A DNA stretch of 64,000 nucleotides from Streptomyces yangpuensis (GTDB taxonomy: Bacteria > Actinomycetota > Actinomycetes > Streptomycetales > Streptomycetaceae): assembly GCF_001005295.1 (NCBI RefSeq), contig NZ_LBMK01000002.1, forward strand, positions 758,299 through 822,298, in the 5' to 3' direction. This document shows positions 18,338 to 27,011 of the stretch, piece by piece. The stretch's first letter is position 1, and each line of letters opens with the position of its first letter. The position numbers and the translations under genes are program-made. A model generated the notes under the pieces. That model did no database searches. It saw nothing but the letters and a program-made list of their open reading frames with translations, and was not told the origin of the DNA.

Positions 18338-19435
18338 ATGACCGAGGACAGCAAGGGCCGGGGCCGGCGGGCCGCGGGCCGCCGGCGCAAACCGGCGACG
18401 CGCCGCAGGGCCCTCGTCGTCGCCGCGTGGAGCGCCGCCGGGGTGGTCCTGCTGGGAGGGGCGGGCGCCGGCTACTTCTACTTCAAGCTCAACGGCAACC
18501 TGAAAACGGTCGACATCGACCAGGCGCTGGGTACCGACCGCCCCGCCGACGCCGACAACGGATCGATGGACATACTCGTCCTCGGCTCCGACTCCCGCGG
18601 CGGAGCCAACGGCGCGTACGGCCAGGACGACGGCGGCTCCGCCCGCTCCGACACCGCGATGATCGTCCACCTGTACGAGGGCCACGAGAAGGCCAGTGTC
18701 GTGTCCATACCCCGCGACACCATGACCTCCCGGCCCGAGTGCCCCACGGGCAGGGGGAAGACCGACCCCGGCGGCAAGCGCCGGCAGTTCAACGAGGCCT
18801 ACACCGTCGGCGGCGCCGCCTGCGCGGTCAAGACCGTCGAGAAGATGTCGGGGATCCGCATGGACCACTACATCGAGGTCGACTTCACCGGCTTCAAGAA
18901 GATCATCGACACCCTCGGCGGCGTCGAGGTCACCACCACCAAGCCGATCAAGGACGCCTACAGCCACCTCGATCTCCCGGCCGGCCCGAACAAGCTGAAC
19001 GGCGAGCAGGCCCTGGGCCTGGTCCGCACCCGCCACGGCGTCGGGGACGGCGGCGACCTCGGCCGGATACAGCTGCAGCAGGCCTTCATCAAGGCGCTGA
19101 TCAAGCAGGTCAAGGGCGTCGGGGTGTTCGACAACCCCAAGAAGCTGTTCGACCTCGCCGACGCCGGGACCAAGGCCCTCACCACCGACAAGGCGCTCGG
19201 CGACGTGAAGTCCCTCGCCGGATTCGCCCAGAGCCTCCAGGGCATCGACGCCGGTGACATGCAGATGATCACCCTGCCCGTGACCACGGACGCGCTCGAC
19301 GCGAACCGCGTCACACCCCTGCAGAAGGAGTCGCAGATGGTCTGGGACGCCCTGCTGGCCGACCGGCCGATCCCCGCCGAGGCCACCGTGAACTCCACCG
19401 GCGACAAGAGCGCCGCGGGGACCGTCGTCCAGTAG
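18338..19435 (+). CDS. LytR-CpsA-Psr (LCP) family cell-wall ligase
   Basis: 365 residues. A short basic cytoplasmic tail (about 30 residues, Arg-rich) is followed by one membrane segment ([25 protein letters not shown]) and an extracellular LCP domain with DILVLGSDSRGG, VSIPRDTM, and LGLVRTRHGVGDGGDLGRIQLQQ, which carry the Arg and Asp residues that hold the polyprenyl pyrophosphate. LCP enzymes attach teichoic acids or other glycopolymers to peptidoglycan. Two Cys in the domain (in PECPTG and AACAV) could form the disulfide seen in other actinobacterial LCP proteins. The ATG at 18338 has GGAG about 10 bases upstream. Five 11-base tandem repeats follow the gene. Confidence 0.9.
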   Translation: MTEDSKGRGRRAAGRRRKPATRRRALVVAAWSAAGVVLLGGAGAGYFYFKLNGNLKTVDIDQALGTDRPADADNGSMDILVLGSDSRGGANGAYGQDDGGSARSDTAMIVHLYEGHEKASVVSIPRDTMTSRPECPTGRGKTDPGGKRRQFNEAYTVGGAACAVKTVEKMSGIRMDHYIEVDFTGFKKIIDTLGGVEVTTTKPIKDAYSHLDLPAGPNKLNGEQALGLVRTRHGVGDGGDLGRIQLQQAFIKALIKQVKGVGVFDNPKKLFDLADAGTKALTTDKALGDVKSLAGFAQSLQGIDAGDMQMITLPVTTDALDANRVTPLQKESQMVWDALLADRPIPAEATVNSTGDKSAAGTVVQ

Positions 19436-19446
19436 GCGCACCCGGC

Positions 19447-19501
19447 GGAACGGACCCGGAACCGACCCGGAACCGACCCGGAACGGACCCGGAGCGGACC
19501 C
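19447..19501. repeat. Five tandem copies of an 11-bp unit
   Basis: Units of the form GGAACSGACCC (four exact to that pattern, the last GGAGCGGACCC) run without gaps from 11 bases after the LCP stop up to the rpmE promoter. No stem-loop is seen here, so this region rather than a hairpin separates the two genes. Confidence 0.85.
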
Positions 19502-19502
19502 A

Positions 19503-19528
19503 GGAATAGACCGGGACCCCTTCCCGTT
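19503..19528 (+). promoter_or_regulatory. Sigma-R-type promoter of rpmE
   Basis: GGAAT (19503-19507), 18 bases, then GTT (19526-19528): an exact match to the GGAAT-N18-GTT consensus of the thiol-oxidative-stress sigma factor SigR of Streptomyces. As I recall, rpmE of S. coelicolor is a known SigR target, which supports this call. Confidence 0.8.
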
Positions 19529-19549
19529 GAAGCAGGCGTCCTCAGAATT

Positions 19550-19577
19550 TTGACAGGCGGCCCGGTCCTGGCAGACT
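19550..19577 (+). promoter_or_regulatory. Vegetative-type promoter of rpmE
   Basis: TTGACA (19550-19555), 16 bases, CAGACT (19572-19577). The -35 is a perfect hexamer and the -10 fits the relaxed TANNNT type except at its first base. It would give a leader of about 70 bases and lies downstream of the SigR-type promoter. Confidence 0.55.
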
Positions 19578-19653
19578 GGTCTGTCGGCCCCGGTTCACGC
19601 ACGTAGCAATTCGGCTCCTGCGACCCGGCGCCCTCCCGAATCTAGGAGACACC

Positions 19654-19872
19654 TTGAAGCGCGATGTTCACCCCGAGTACGTCGAGACCGCGGTCAGCTG
19701 CACCTGCGGCGCGTCGTTCACGACCCGTAGCACCCTGACCGAGGGCACCATCCGTGCCGAGGTCTGCTCCGAGTGCCACCCGTTCTACACGGGCAAGCAG
19801 AAGATCCTCGACACCGGTGGCCGTGTGGCCCGCTTCGAGGCGCGCTTCGGCAAGGGCGCGGCCAAGAAGTAG
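19654..19872 (+). CDS. rpmE: 50S ribosomal protein L31, zinc-binding type
   Basis: 72 residues from a TTG at 19654 with AGGAG 6 bases upstream. The sequence starts [19 protein letters not shown] and has [13 protein letters not shown]; with CxC and CxxC it carries the four-Cys zinc site (C+ form), so a zinc-free paralogue elsewhere in the genome is likely. The last part is basic, as expected for an rRNA-binding protein. It stands alone between its promoters and a strong terminator. Confidence 0.98.
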   Translation: MKRDVHPEYVETAVSCTCGASFTTRSTLTEGTIRAEVCSECHPFYTGKQKILDTGGRVARFEARFGKGAAKK

Positions 19873-19881
19873 CGCGACCCA

Positions 19882-19938
19882 GGCGCCGGTCCCCGGTCGC
19901 CCCCTGTCCACTCGGGGGCGGCCGGACCGGCGCCTTTG
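19882..19938 (+). terminator. rpmE terminator
   Basis: GGCGCCGGTCC (19882-19892) pairs with GGACCGGCGCC (19924-19934); a second stem inside (CGCCCCC/GGGGGCG) makes it a two-tier hairpin, followed by TTTGTCGT. Confidence 0.92.
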
Positions 19939-19997
19939 TCGTCGTTCAAGCCCGTCACCCGTGCAGTCCCCCGCACTTTCACCACAGGAGTCCCCCG

Positions 19998-21077
19998 ATG
20001 TTCGAGGCGGTCGAGGAACTGGTCGGCGAACACGCCGACCTTGAGAAGCAGCTCGCCGACCCTTCGGTCCACTCCGATCAGGCCAACGCGCGCAAGCTGA
20101 ACAAGCGCTACGCGGAGCTGACCCCGATCATCGCGACCTTCCGTGCCTGGAAGCAGACGGGCGACGACATCGAGACGGCGAAGGAGCTCGCGGCCGACGA
20201 CCCGGACTTCGCCGCCGAGGTCAAGGAGCTGACGCAGGCGCGCGAGGAGCTCACCGAGAAGCTCCGCCTGCTGCTCGTCCCGCGCGACCCCAGCGACGAC
20301 AAGGACGTGCTCCTGGAGGTCAAGGCGGGCGCGGGCGGCGACGAGTCCGCCCTGTTCGCCGGCGACCTGCTGCGCATGTACCTGCGCTACGCCGAGCGCG
20401 TGGGCTGGAAGACCGAGATCATCGACGCCACCGAGTCCGAGCTCGGCGGCTACAAGGACGTCCAGGTCTCCGTACGCACCAAGGGCGGCAACGGCGCGAC
20501 CGAGCCCGGCCAGGGCGTGTGGGCCCGCCTGAAGTACGAGGGCGGCGTGCACCGCGTCCAGCGCGTTCCCGCCACCGAGTCCCAGGGCCGCATCCACACC
20601 TCCGCCGCCGGCGTGCTCGTCACCCCGGAGGCCGAGGAGGTCGAGGTCGAGATCAACGCGAACGACCTCCGCATCGACGTGTACCGCTCCTCCGGCCCCG
20701 GCGGCCAGTCCGTCAACACCACCGACTCGGCCGTGCGTATCACGCACATCCCGACCGGTGTGGTCGCCTCCTGCCAGAACGAGAAGAGCCAGCTCCAGAA
20801 CAAGGAGCAGGCCATGCGCATCCTGCGCTCCCGCCTGCTGGCCGCCGCCCAGGAGGCCGCCGAGCAGGAGGCCTCCGACGTGCGCCGCAGCCAGGTCCGC
20901 TCCGTCGACCGGTCCGAGAAGATCCGTACGTACAACTTCCCGGAAAACCGGATCTCGGACCACCGCACCGGCTTCAAGGCGTACAACTTGGACCAGGTGC
21001 TCGACGGTGATCTCGACGCGGTCATCCAGGCCTGCGTGGACACGGACTCCGCGGCCAAGCTCGCCGCCGCGAACTGA
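19998..21077 (+). CDS. prfA: Peptide chain release factor 1
   Basis: 359 residues. Recognises UAA and UAG and triggers peptide release in the ribosome. The GGQ motif lies in [19 protein letters not shown]- and C-terminal helices are of normal length. The ATG at 19998 has CAGGAG upstream. prmC, whose product methylates the GGQ glutamine, begins 47 bases downstream on the same strand, a common functional pairing. Confidence 0.98.
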   Translation: MFEAVEELVGEHADLEKQLADPSVHSDQANARKLNKRYAELTPIIATFRAWKQTGDDIETAKELAADDPDFAAEVKELTQAREELTEKLRLLLVPRDPSDDKDVLLEVKAGAGGDESALFAGDLLRMYLRYAERVGWKTEIIDATESELGGYKDVQVSVRTKGGNGATEPGQGVWARLKYEGGVHRVQRVPATESQGRIHTSAAGVLVTPEAEEVEVEINANDLRIDVYRSSGPGGQSVNTTDSAVRITHIPTGVVASCQNEKSQLQNKEQAMRILRSRLLAAAQEAAEQEASDVRRSQVRSVDRSEKIRTYNFPENRISDHRTGFKAYNLDQVLDGDLDAVIQACVDTDSAAKLAAAN

Positions 21078-21124
21078 CCGAAACAGCCACCACCCCCCGT
21101 ACGACAGCAGCCCGGAGGACCAGC

Positions 21125-21970
21125 GTGAACTTGCTGCTTGCCGAGGTGGCCCAGGCCACCCAGCGGCTGGCCGCCGCCGGCGTGCCCTCACCGCGCTTCG
21201 ACGCGGAGGAGCTCGCCGCCTTCGTGCACGGCGTCAAACGGGGGGAACTGCACCACGTCAAGGACGCGGACTTCGACGCCCGCTACTGGGAGGCCGTCGC
21301 CCGCCGCGAGGCGCGCGAGCCGCTCCAGCACATCACCGGCCGCGCCTTCTTCCGCTACCTGGAGCTCCAGGTAGGGCCCGGGGTGTTCGTCCCCCGGCCC
21401 GAGACCGAGTCGGTCGTGGACTGGGCCATACAGGCCGTCCGGGCGATGGACGTCGTCGAGCCGCTGATCGTCGACCTGTGCACCGGATCCGGCGCGATCG
21501 CGCTGGCCATGGCGCAGGAGGTGCCGCGCTCGCGCGTGCACGCGGTCGAGCTGTCCGAGGACGCCCTGCGCTGGACCCGCAAGAACGCCGAGGGCTCCCG
21601 GGTCACCGTCCACCAGGGCGATGCCCTGAGCGCGCTGCCCGAGCTCGACGGCCAGGTCGACCTGGTCATCTCCAACCCGCCGTACATCCCGCTCACCGAG
21701 TGGGAGTACGTGGCCCCCGAGGCCCGCGACCACGACCCGGAGATGGCGCTCTTCTCCGGCGAGGACGGACTCGACACCATCCGGGGCCTCGAACGCACCG
21801 CCCACCGGCTGCTGCGACCCGGCGGCATCGTCGTCGTCGAGCACGCCGACACCCAGGGCGGCCAGGTCCCGTGGATCTTCGCCGAGGAACAGGGCTGGGC
21901 CGACGCGGCCGACCACCCCGACCTCAACAACCGCCCGCGCTTCGCCACGGCCCGCAAGGCGCTGCCGTGA
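21125..21970 (+). CDS. prmC: Release factor glutamine methyltransferase
   Basis: 281 residues from a GTG at 21125 with GGAGG upstream. The class I methyltransferase fold shows the SAM loop VDLCTGSGAIALA and the NPPY substrate motif (VISNPPYIPL) that grips the glutamine side chain. It N5-methylates the GGQ glutamine of RF1 and RF2. It follows prfA and precedes the sua5 gene by 49 bases, so these genes probably form one operon. Confidence 0.97.
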   Translation: MNLLLAEVAQATQRLAAAGVPSPRFDAEELAAFVHGVKRGELHHVKDADFDARYWEAVARREAREPLQHITGRAFFRYLELQVGPGVFVPRPETESVVDWAIQAVRAMDVVEPLIVDLCTGSGAIALAMAQEVPRSRVHAVELSEDALRWTRKNAEGSRVTVHQGDALSALPELDGQVDLVISNPPYIPLTEWEYVAPEARDHDPEMALFSGEDGLDTIRGLERTAHRLLRPGGIVVVEHADTQGGQVPWIFAEEQGWADAADHPDLNNRPRFATARKALP

Positions 21971-22019
21971 CCGGCGCGACGAACCCCGCCACCCCCCTGC
22001 TGCACGAGGAGGCCCGCTG

Positions 22020-22667
22020 ATGGCCCGGCGATACGACTGCAACGACGCGACGGACCGTAAGACGGGCCTGCGTGAAGCCGCATCCGCCGTGCGCCGCGGC
22101 GAGCTCGTCGTGCTGCCCACCGACACCCTGTACGGGATCGGCGCGGACGCCTTCAGCCCGGAGGCTGTGCACGACCTGCTCGCCGCCAAGGGCCGCGGCC
22201 GCGGCATGCCCACCCCGGTGCTCATCGGTTCCCCGAACACCCTGCACGGCCTCGTCACGGACTTCTCCGAGCAGGCCTGGGAGCTCGTCGACGCCTTCTG
22301 GCCCGGCGCGCTCACGCTGGTCGCCAAGCACCAGCCGTCCCTGGCGTGGGACCTCGGCGACACCCACGGCACCGTCGCCGTCCGCATGCCGCTGCACCCG
22401 GTCGCCATCGAGCTGCTGACGGAGGTCGGCCCGATGGCGGTGTCCTCGGCCAACCTGTCCGGGCACCCGGCCCCCGAGGACTGCGACGCGGCCCGCGAGA
22501 TGCTCGGCGACTCGGTGTCCGTCTACCTGGACGGCGGTCCGACGCCCGGCATCGAGCCGTCGTCGATCGTCGACGTCACGGGGAAGGTTCCCGTGCTGCT
22601 GCGCGAGGGGGCGCTCAGCGCCGACCAGCTGCGGGAGGTCGTACCCGACCTCGAGGTGGCCCCGTGA
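22020..22667 (+). CDS. L-threonylcarbamoyladenylate synthase (Sua5/YciO/YrdC family)
   Basis: 215 residues. The YrdC domain shows LPTDTLYGIGADAF, KGRGRGMPTPVLI, FWPGALTLV, VAVRMPLHP and AVSSANLSG, all conserved. The enzyme makes threonylcarbamoyl-AMP for the t6A modification of ANN-reading tRNAs. The C-terminal Sua5 domain is absent, so this is the short TsaC/YrdC form. The start at 22020 lies 49 bases after prmC and the stop overlaps the next gene by four bases (GTGA). Confidence 0.93.
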   Translation: MARRYDCNDATDRKTGLREAASAVRRGELVVLPTDTLYGIGADAFSPEAVHDLLAAKGRGRGMPTPVLIGSPNTLHGLVTDFSEQAWELVDAFWPGALTLVAKHQPSLAWDLGDTHGTVAVRMPLHPVAIELLTEVGPMAVSSANLSGHPAPEDCDAAREMLGDSVSVYLDGGPTPGIEPSSIVDVTGKVPVLLREGALSADQLREVVPDLEVAP

Positions 22668-23296
22668 GCCCTGAGGGGCGTGGCATAGCAGGGGGAAGCA
22701 CTTTCCGCATACTCCACGTCAGCACGGGCAACGTGTGCCGCTCGCCCATCACCGAGCGGCTGACGCGGCACGCCCTCTCGCACCGCCTCGGCGGCCCCGT
22801 CGGCGGCGACCTCATCGTGGAGAGCGCCGGTACGTGGGGCCACGAGGGCGCCCCGATGGAGGCGAACGCGGCGGCCGTGCTGGAGGACTTCGGGGCCGAC
22901 GCGACCGGGTTCACCGGCCGCGAGCTGCTGGACGAGCACGTCATACGCGCCGACCTGGTGCTGACCGCCACGCGCGACCACCGTGCGCAGGTCATCTCGA
23001 TGGGGCATTCGGCGGGGCTGCGCACCTTCACGCTCAAGGAGTTCACCCGGCTGGTCCGGGCCATAGATCCGGCCACGCTGCCGCCGCTGGACGACGGCAT
23101 GGCGGAGCGGGCGCGGGCGCTCGTACGGGCCGCCGCGGCGCTGCGCGGATGGCTGCTGGCGCCGTCGCCCGACGCGGACGAGGTGTACGACCCGTACGGC
23201 GCGCCGATCACCTTCTTCCGCTCCATCGGCGACGAGATCAACCAGGCGCTGGACCCTGTGGTGACGGCCCTGACGGGTGTGGCGGCCCGCCGCTGA
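22664..23296 (+). CDS. Low-molecular-weight protein-tyrosine-phosphatase-like protein with Ser in place of the catalytic Cys
   Basis: 210 residues from a GTG at 22664 that overlaps the sua5 stop. The fold is that of LMW-PTP or arsenate reductase: the P-loop lies in HVSTGNVCRSPITERL and the acid loop in VYDPYGAPITFFR. In the family the motif is V-C-x-G-N-x-C-R-S; here the first Cys, the nucleophile, is Ser (S20), while the second Cys (C25), the Arg (R26) and the Asp of the DP loop remain. Classical Cys-phosphatase chemistry therefore looks impossible. It may bind phosphate or phosphotyrosine, or act by another route. Translational coupling to sua5 suggests joint expression. Confidence 0.85.
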   Translation: MSPEGRGIAGGSTFRILHVSTGNVCRSPITERLTRHALSHRLGGPVGGDLIVESAGTWGHEGAPMEANAAAVLEDFGADATGFTGRELLDEHVIRADLVLTATRDHRAQVISMGHSAGLRTFTLKEFTRLVRAIDPATLPPLDDGMAERARALVRAAAALRGWLLAPSPDADEVYDPYGAPITFFRSIGDEINQALDPVVTALTGVAARR

Positions 23297-23392
23297 CCTC
23301 GGCGGCCGGAGGCCGGCGGGGGGCGTCGGCAGGGCGTCGTGGGGGGTGCGGGCCTACAGTGGCTGGTAACCCGGTACCCCTGGAGTCGCGCC

Positions 23393-24622
23393 ATGAGCGT
23401 CATCACCCAGCCCACGGACCTGCTGCGCCGACAGGACCCGCAGATGGCCGACGTGCTCGACGGGGAGGCCCGCAGGCAGGCCGGCACGCTGCAGCTGAGC
23501 GCGGCGGAGAACTTCACCTCGACGGCCGTACTGGCGACGCTGGGGTCCCCGCTCGCCAACAAGTACGCCGAGGGCTACCCCGGCGCCCGCTACCACGGCG
23601 GGTGCGAGTACGCGGACCTGGCCGAAAAGGCGGCGATCGAGCGGGCCAAGGCACTGTTCGGGGCCGAGCACGCGAACGTGCAGCCGCATTCCGGTTCCTC
23701 GGCCGTCCTGGCCGCCTACGCGGCGCTGCTGCGGCCGGGGGACACCGTGCTGGCCATGGGACTCCCGTACGGGGGACACCTCACCCACGGCTCGCCCGCC
23801 AACTTCTCCGGGCAGTGGTTCACCTTCGTCGGCTACGGGCTCGACGCCGGGACCGGCCTCATCGACTACCGGCAGGTGCAGGACCTCGCCCGGGCGCACC
23901 GGCCGAAGGCCATCGTGTGCGGGTCGATCTCCTACCCCCGCCACCCCGAGTACTCCGCGTTCCGGGAGATCGCCGACGAGGTCGGGGCGTACCTGATCGC
24001 CGACGCCGCCCATCCCATCGGGCTGGTGGCGGGCGGGGCCGCGCCGAGTCCGGTGCCGTACGCCGACGTCGTGTGCGCGACCACCCACAAGGTGCTGCGC
24101 GGGCCGCGCGGCGGGATGATCCTGTGCGGCGCCGAGTTCGCCGAGCGCATCGACCGGGCGGTGTTCCCCTTCACCCAGGGCGGGGCCCAGATGCACACCA
24201 TCGCCGCCAAGGCCGTCGCCTTCGGCGAGGCGGCCAGGCCGGCCTTCGCCACCTACGCCCACCGTGTGGTCGCCAATGCCCGGGTGCTCGCGGGCGCGCT
24301 GGAGGAGCGCGGGTTCACGGTCACCACCGGCGGCACCGACACGCACATGATCACCGCGGACCCGGCGCCGCTGGGCGTGGACGGCCCGACCGCGCGCGGC
24401 CGGCTGGCCGCCGCCGGGATGGTGCTGGACACCTGCGTCCTGCCGTACGGGGACCAGCGGGGCGTCCGCCTGGGAACGGCCGCCGTGACCACCCAGGGCA
24501 TGGGGGAGGAGCAGATGCGGCGGATCGCGGAGCTGTTCGCGGCCGCGCTGCGCGGGGAAGCCGCGAAGACACGTACGGAGGTCGGCGAGCTCACGGAGGG
24601 ATTTCCCCCTTACGGGGAGTAA
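23393..24622 (+). CDS. glyA: Serine hydroxymethyltransferase (divergent paralogue)
   Basis: 409 residues from the ATG at 23393. PLP enzyme converting serine and tetrahydrofolate to glycine and methylene-THF. YAEGYPGARYHGGCEYAD, VQPHSGSSAV, GGHLTHGSPANFSG and the PLP lysine in ATTHKVLRGPRGG (K233) are present, and D204 lies in the DAAH motif. Several near-invariant positions differ: AHPIGLVA instead of AHIAGLVA, HKVLRG instead of HKTLRG, SENF as AENF. Streptomyces carry more than one SHMT gene, so this may be a specialised copy rather than the main enzyme. No tight operon partner; 96 bases separate it from the PTP-like gene. Confidence 0.92.
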   Translation: MSVITQPTDLLRRQDPQMADVLDGEARRQAGTLQLSAAENFTSTAVLATLGSPLANKYAEGYPGARYHGGCEYADLAEKAAIERAKALFGAEHANVQPHSGSSAVLAAYAALLRPGDTVLAMGLPYGGHLTHGSPANFSGQWFTFVGYGLDAGTGLIDYRQVQDLARAHRPKAIVCGSISYPRHPEYSAFREIADEVGAYLIADAAHPIGLVAGGAAPSPVPYADVVCATTHKVLRGPRGGMILCGAEFAERIDRAVFPFTQGGAQMHTIAAKAVAFGEAARPAFATYAHRVVANARVLAGALEERGFTVTTGGTDTHMITADPAPLGVDGPTARGRLAAAGMVLDTCVLPYGDQRGVRLGTAAVTTQGMGEEQMRRIAELFAAALRGEAAKTRTEVGELTEGFPPYGE

Positions 24623-24738
24623 ATGGGGCAAGAGGGGTGTAGTGGAACCGGTATACCGCCCCCTCGCGTCCTCGGGAGAGGGGACATCGCAGCTAATGTG
24701 TGGGGCTGAGATGGCCGGCGATACATCTGGGGCAGCCA

Positions 24739-26073
24739 GTGCGTGAATATCTGCTGACGCTTTGCGTCACGGTCGCGGTGACCTACCTGCTGACCGGGCC
24801 CGTGCGGAAGTTCGCGATCGCGGCCGGGGCCATGCCGGAGATCCGCGCCCGCGACGTGCACCGCGAGCCGACGCCGCGCCTCGGCGGGATCGCGATGTTC
24901 GGCGGCCTGTGCGCGGGCCTGCTGGTCGCCGACCACCTGCAGAACCTCAACGCGGTCTTCGAGAAGTCGAACGAACCGCGCGCACTGCTCTCCGGCGCCG
25001 CCCTGATCTGGCTGATCGGCGTCCTGGACGACAAGTTCGAGATCGACGCGCTGATCAAGCTCGGCGCCCAGATGATCTCCGCCGGTGTGATGGTCATGCA
25101 GGGTCTGACCATCCTGTGGATCCCGGTGCCCTTCATCGGCACGGTCCCGCTCACCCAGTGGCAGGGCAACCTGCTCACCGTGGCCCTCGTCGTGATCACC
25201 ATCAACGCGGTGAACTTCGTGGACGGCCTCGACGGCCTCGCCGCCGGCATGGTCTGCATCGCCGCCGCGGCGCTCTTCCTGTACGCCTACCGGATCTGGT
25301 TCGGCTACGGCATCGAGTCCGCGGCGCCCGCGACCCTCTTCGCGGCCATCCTGATGGGCATGTGCCTGGGCTTCCTGCCGCACAACATGCACCCCGCCCG
25401 GATCTTCATGGGCGACTCCGGCTCGATGCTGATCGGGCTGGTGCTGGCCGCCGCGGCGATCTCGCTGACGGGCCAGGTGGACCCGGACGCGCTGGCCCTG
25501 TTCGCCGGTGGTGAGCGCAACGCGACGCACGCGATGCTCCCCGCCTACATCCCGCTGATCCTGCCGCTGACGGTGATCGCCATCCCGATGGCGGACCTGG
25601 TGCTGGCCATCGTGCGCCGTACGTGGAAGGGCCAGTCGCCGTTCGCGGCCGACCGCGGGCACCTGCACCACCGGTTGCTGGAACTCGGCCACTCGCACAG
25701 CCGCGCGGTCCTGATCATGTACTTCTGGTCGGGCCTGATCGCCTTCGGCACCGTGGCCTACTCCGTGCACTCCGCCGCGATGTGGATCGTGCTGGTGATC
25801 GCCGTGCTCAGCGCGGTGGGCCTCTTCCTGCTCCTCCTGCCGCGTTTCACGCCGCGCACCCCGGCCTGGGCCGAGCGGCTGGTCCCGCCGCGCTACCGGC
25901 ACGCCGCACGGGCGGCGGAAGCAGCCGCGGAGGCGGCCGCACAGGACGCCTCGGGCGCCGAGCCGCAGCCCGTCAGGCCGATCGCCGCGGGCGTCTCGGG
26001 CGTCAACGGAGCGACCGCCGTGGGCCCCCGTTCGCGCTTCCCCGAGCGGCGTAAGGCTGAATCCACTCGCTGA
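24739..26073 (+). CDS. MraY/WecA/TagO-family polyprenyl-phosphate sugar-1-phosphate transferase
   Basis: 444 residues from a GTG at 24739. A multi-pass membrane protein (about ten hydrophobic segments) with the family signatures PTPRLGGIAMF, GVLDDKFEI, NAVNFVDGLDGLAAG, FMGDSGSMLIGL and the basic loop RGHLHHRLLELGHSHS, which fits the WecA/TagO/Rfe branch rather than MraY. It should transfer GlcNAc-1-P or a similar sugar phosphate from UDP-sugar to undecaprenyl phosphate, the first step of a wall glycopolymer; LCP proteins such as the one at 18338 would later attach such a polymer. The last ~75 residues are an Ala-rich cytoplasmic tail. The gene lies directly before the atp operon, 274 bases apart. 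Confidence 0.92.
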   Translation: MREYLLTLCVTVAVTYLLTGPVRKFAIAAGAMPEIRARDVHREPTPRLGGIAMFGGLCAGLLVADHLQNLNAVFEKSNEPRALLSGAALIWLIGVLDDKFEIDALIKLGAQMISAGVMVMQGLTILWIPVPFIGTVPLTQWQGNLLTVALVVITINAVNFVDGLDGLAAGMVCIAAAALFLYAYRIWFGYGIESAAPATLFAAILMGMCLGFLPHNMHPARIFMGDSGSMLIGLVLAAAAISLTGQVDPDALALFAGGERNATHAMLPAYIPLILPLTVIAIPMADLVLAIVRRTWKGQSPFAADRGHLHHRLLELGHSHSRAVLIMYFWSGLIAFGTVAYSVHSAAMWIVLVIAVLSAVGLFLLLLPRFTPRTPAWAERLVPPRYRHAARAAEAAAEAAAQDASGAEPQPVRPIAAGVSGVNGATAVGPRSRFPERRKAESTR

Positions 26074-26204
26074 CGGCCGCGGCACATGTCCGACATGGTC
26101 GCCCATTAGCAGACAGTCGACCCTCCTGTCGCGCACACACGCGCAGGGTCACTCTCATGTGTGACAGTCGGCACACCCGGCAGGTAAAGCTCTCATCAAA
26201 TAGT

Positions 26205-26222
26205 TTGTGATACCGTTCACTA
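26205..26222. promoter_or_regulatory. Rex-operator-like palindrome upstream of the atp operon
   Basis: TTGTGATACCGTTCACTA fits the redox repressor Rex consensus TTGTGAANNNNTTCACAA at 12 of the 14 defined positions, with correct spacing. It lies about 125 bases before atpI, inside the only AT-richer stretch of the 26074-26347 gap, where the atp promoter should be. Rex senses NADH/NAD+ and controls respiratory genes in Streptomyces. I could not fix the -35/-10 boxes. Confidence 0.55.
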
Positions 26223-26347
26223 AACCCGGCGACAGAGCCGAAGGACCGTAGTGCGACGGTCCCTTGGCCCGAGGTTCTCTCTCGGACCGGGCTTACGCTC
26301 GTCCCGTACGAGTCCAGTGCCCCCACCACCACGCGGAGCAAACCGCC

Positions 26348-26785
26348 ATGCGGTCAGATGACGTCCGATCCCTTCTGCAAGCCGCCGTGCCCACGGCCAT
26401 CGCCGGCGCACTCGCCGCGTTGATCAGTGGGCTTGTCGTCGGCGGCAAGGGTGCGCTCGGAGCCGTCGTCGCGACGCTGGTCGTGATCCTGTTCATGGGC
26501 ATCGGATTCGTCGTTCTGCAGCGCACGGCGAAATCGCTTCCGCACCTCTTCCAGGCCATGGGGCTCATGCTCTACACGGCCCAGATCCTGCTGCTTTTCG
26601 TCTTTGTCGCAGCGTTCAAGAACACGACGCTGTTCAACCCCAAGGCCTTCGCCATCACGCTCGTCGCCACCACCCTGGTGTGGATCGCCGCGCAGACGCG
26701 TGCCCACATGAAGGCCAAGATCCTTTACGTTGAACCGGACTCGGTGAAGGGCGACAAGCCCGAAAATCCGGGGCCGAAGTCGTGA
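26348..26785 (+). CDS. atpI: ATP synthase operon membrane protein AtpI
   Basis: 145 residues with four hydrophobic segments (about residues 10-35, 35-55, 68-90 and 95-115), then a short charged tail. The ATG at 26348 opens the operon in the place atpI holds in other bacteria. AtpI-type proteins assist c-ring assembly or Mg2+ uptake but are not part of the core enzyme. Sequence conservation in this family is low, so the call rests on topology and position. Confidence 0.85.
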   Translation: MRSDDVRSLLQAAVPTAIAGALAALISGLVVGGKGALGAVVATLVVILFMGIGFVVLQRTAKSLPHLFQAMGLMLYTAQILLLFVFVAAFKNTTLFNPKAFAITLVATTLVWIAAQTRAHMKAKILYVEPDSVKGDKPENPGPKS

Positions 26786-27011
26786 AGGGTAGGGCCGGGA
26801 TAAGTGGGCGTTCGAGATCCTGCTATCGTCCGGTGCCAACTGCGGCACTGCGGGCGCGGGCATCTGAGCTGACGCCTGTTCCATCGCGAGGCTCGATGCC
26901 TGACTGCCGCCCCACCATCCGTTACACCAGTCCAGTGCCGAACCGCGGCTGCGCGCCGCGCCGACACAACGAGGTTGCCGTACCTATGCGCCACGCTGAA
27001 GGAGCCCTGCG

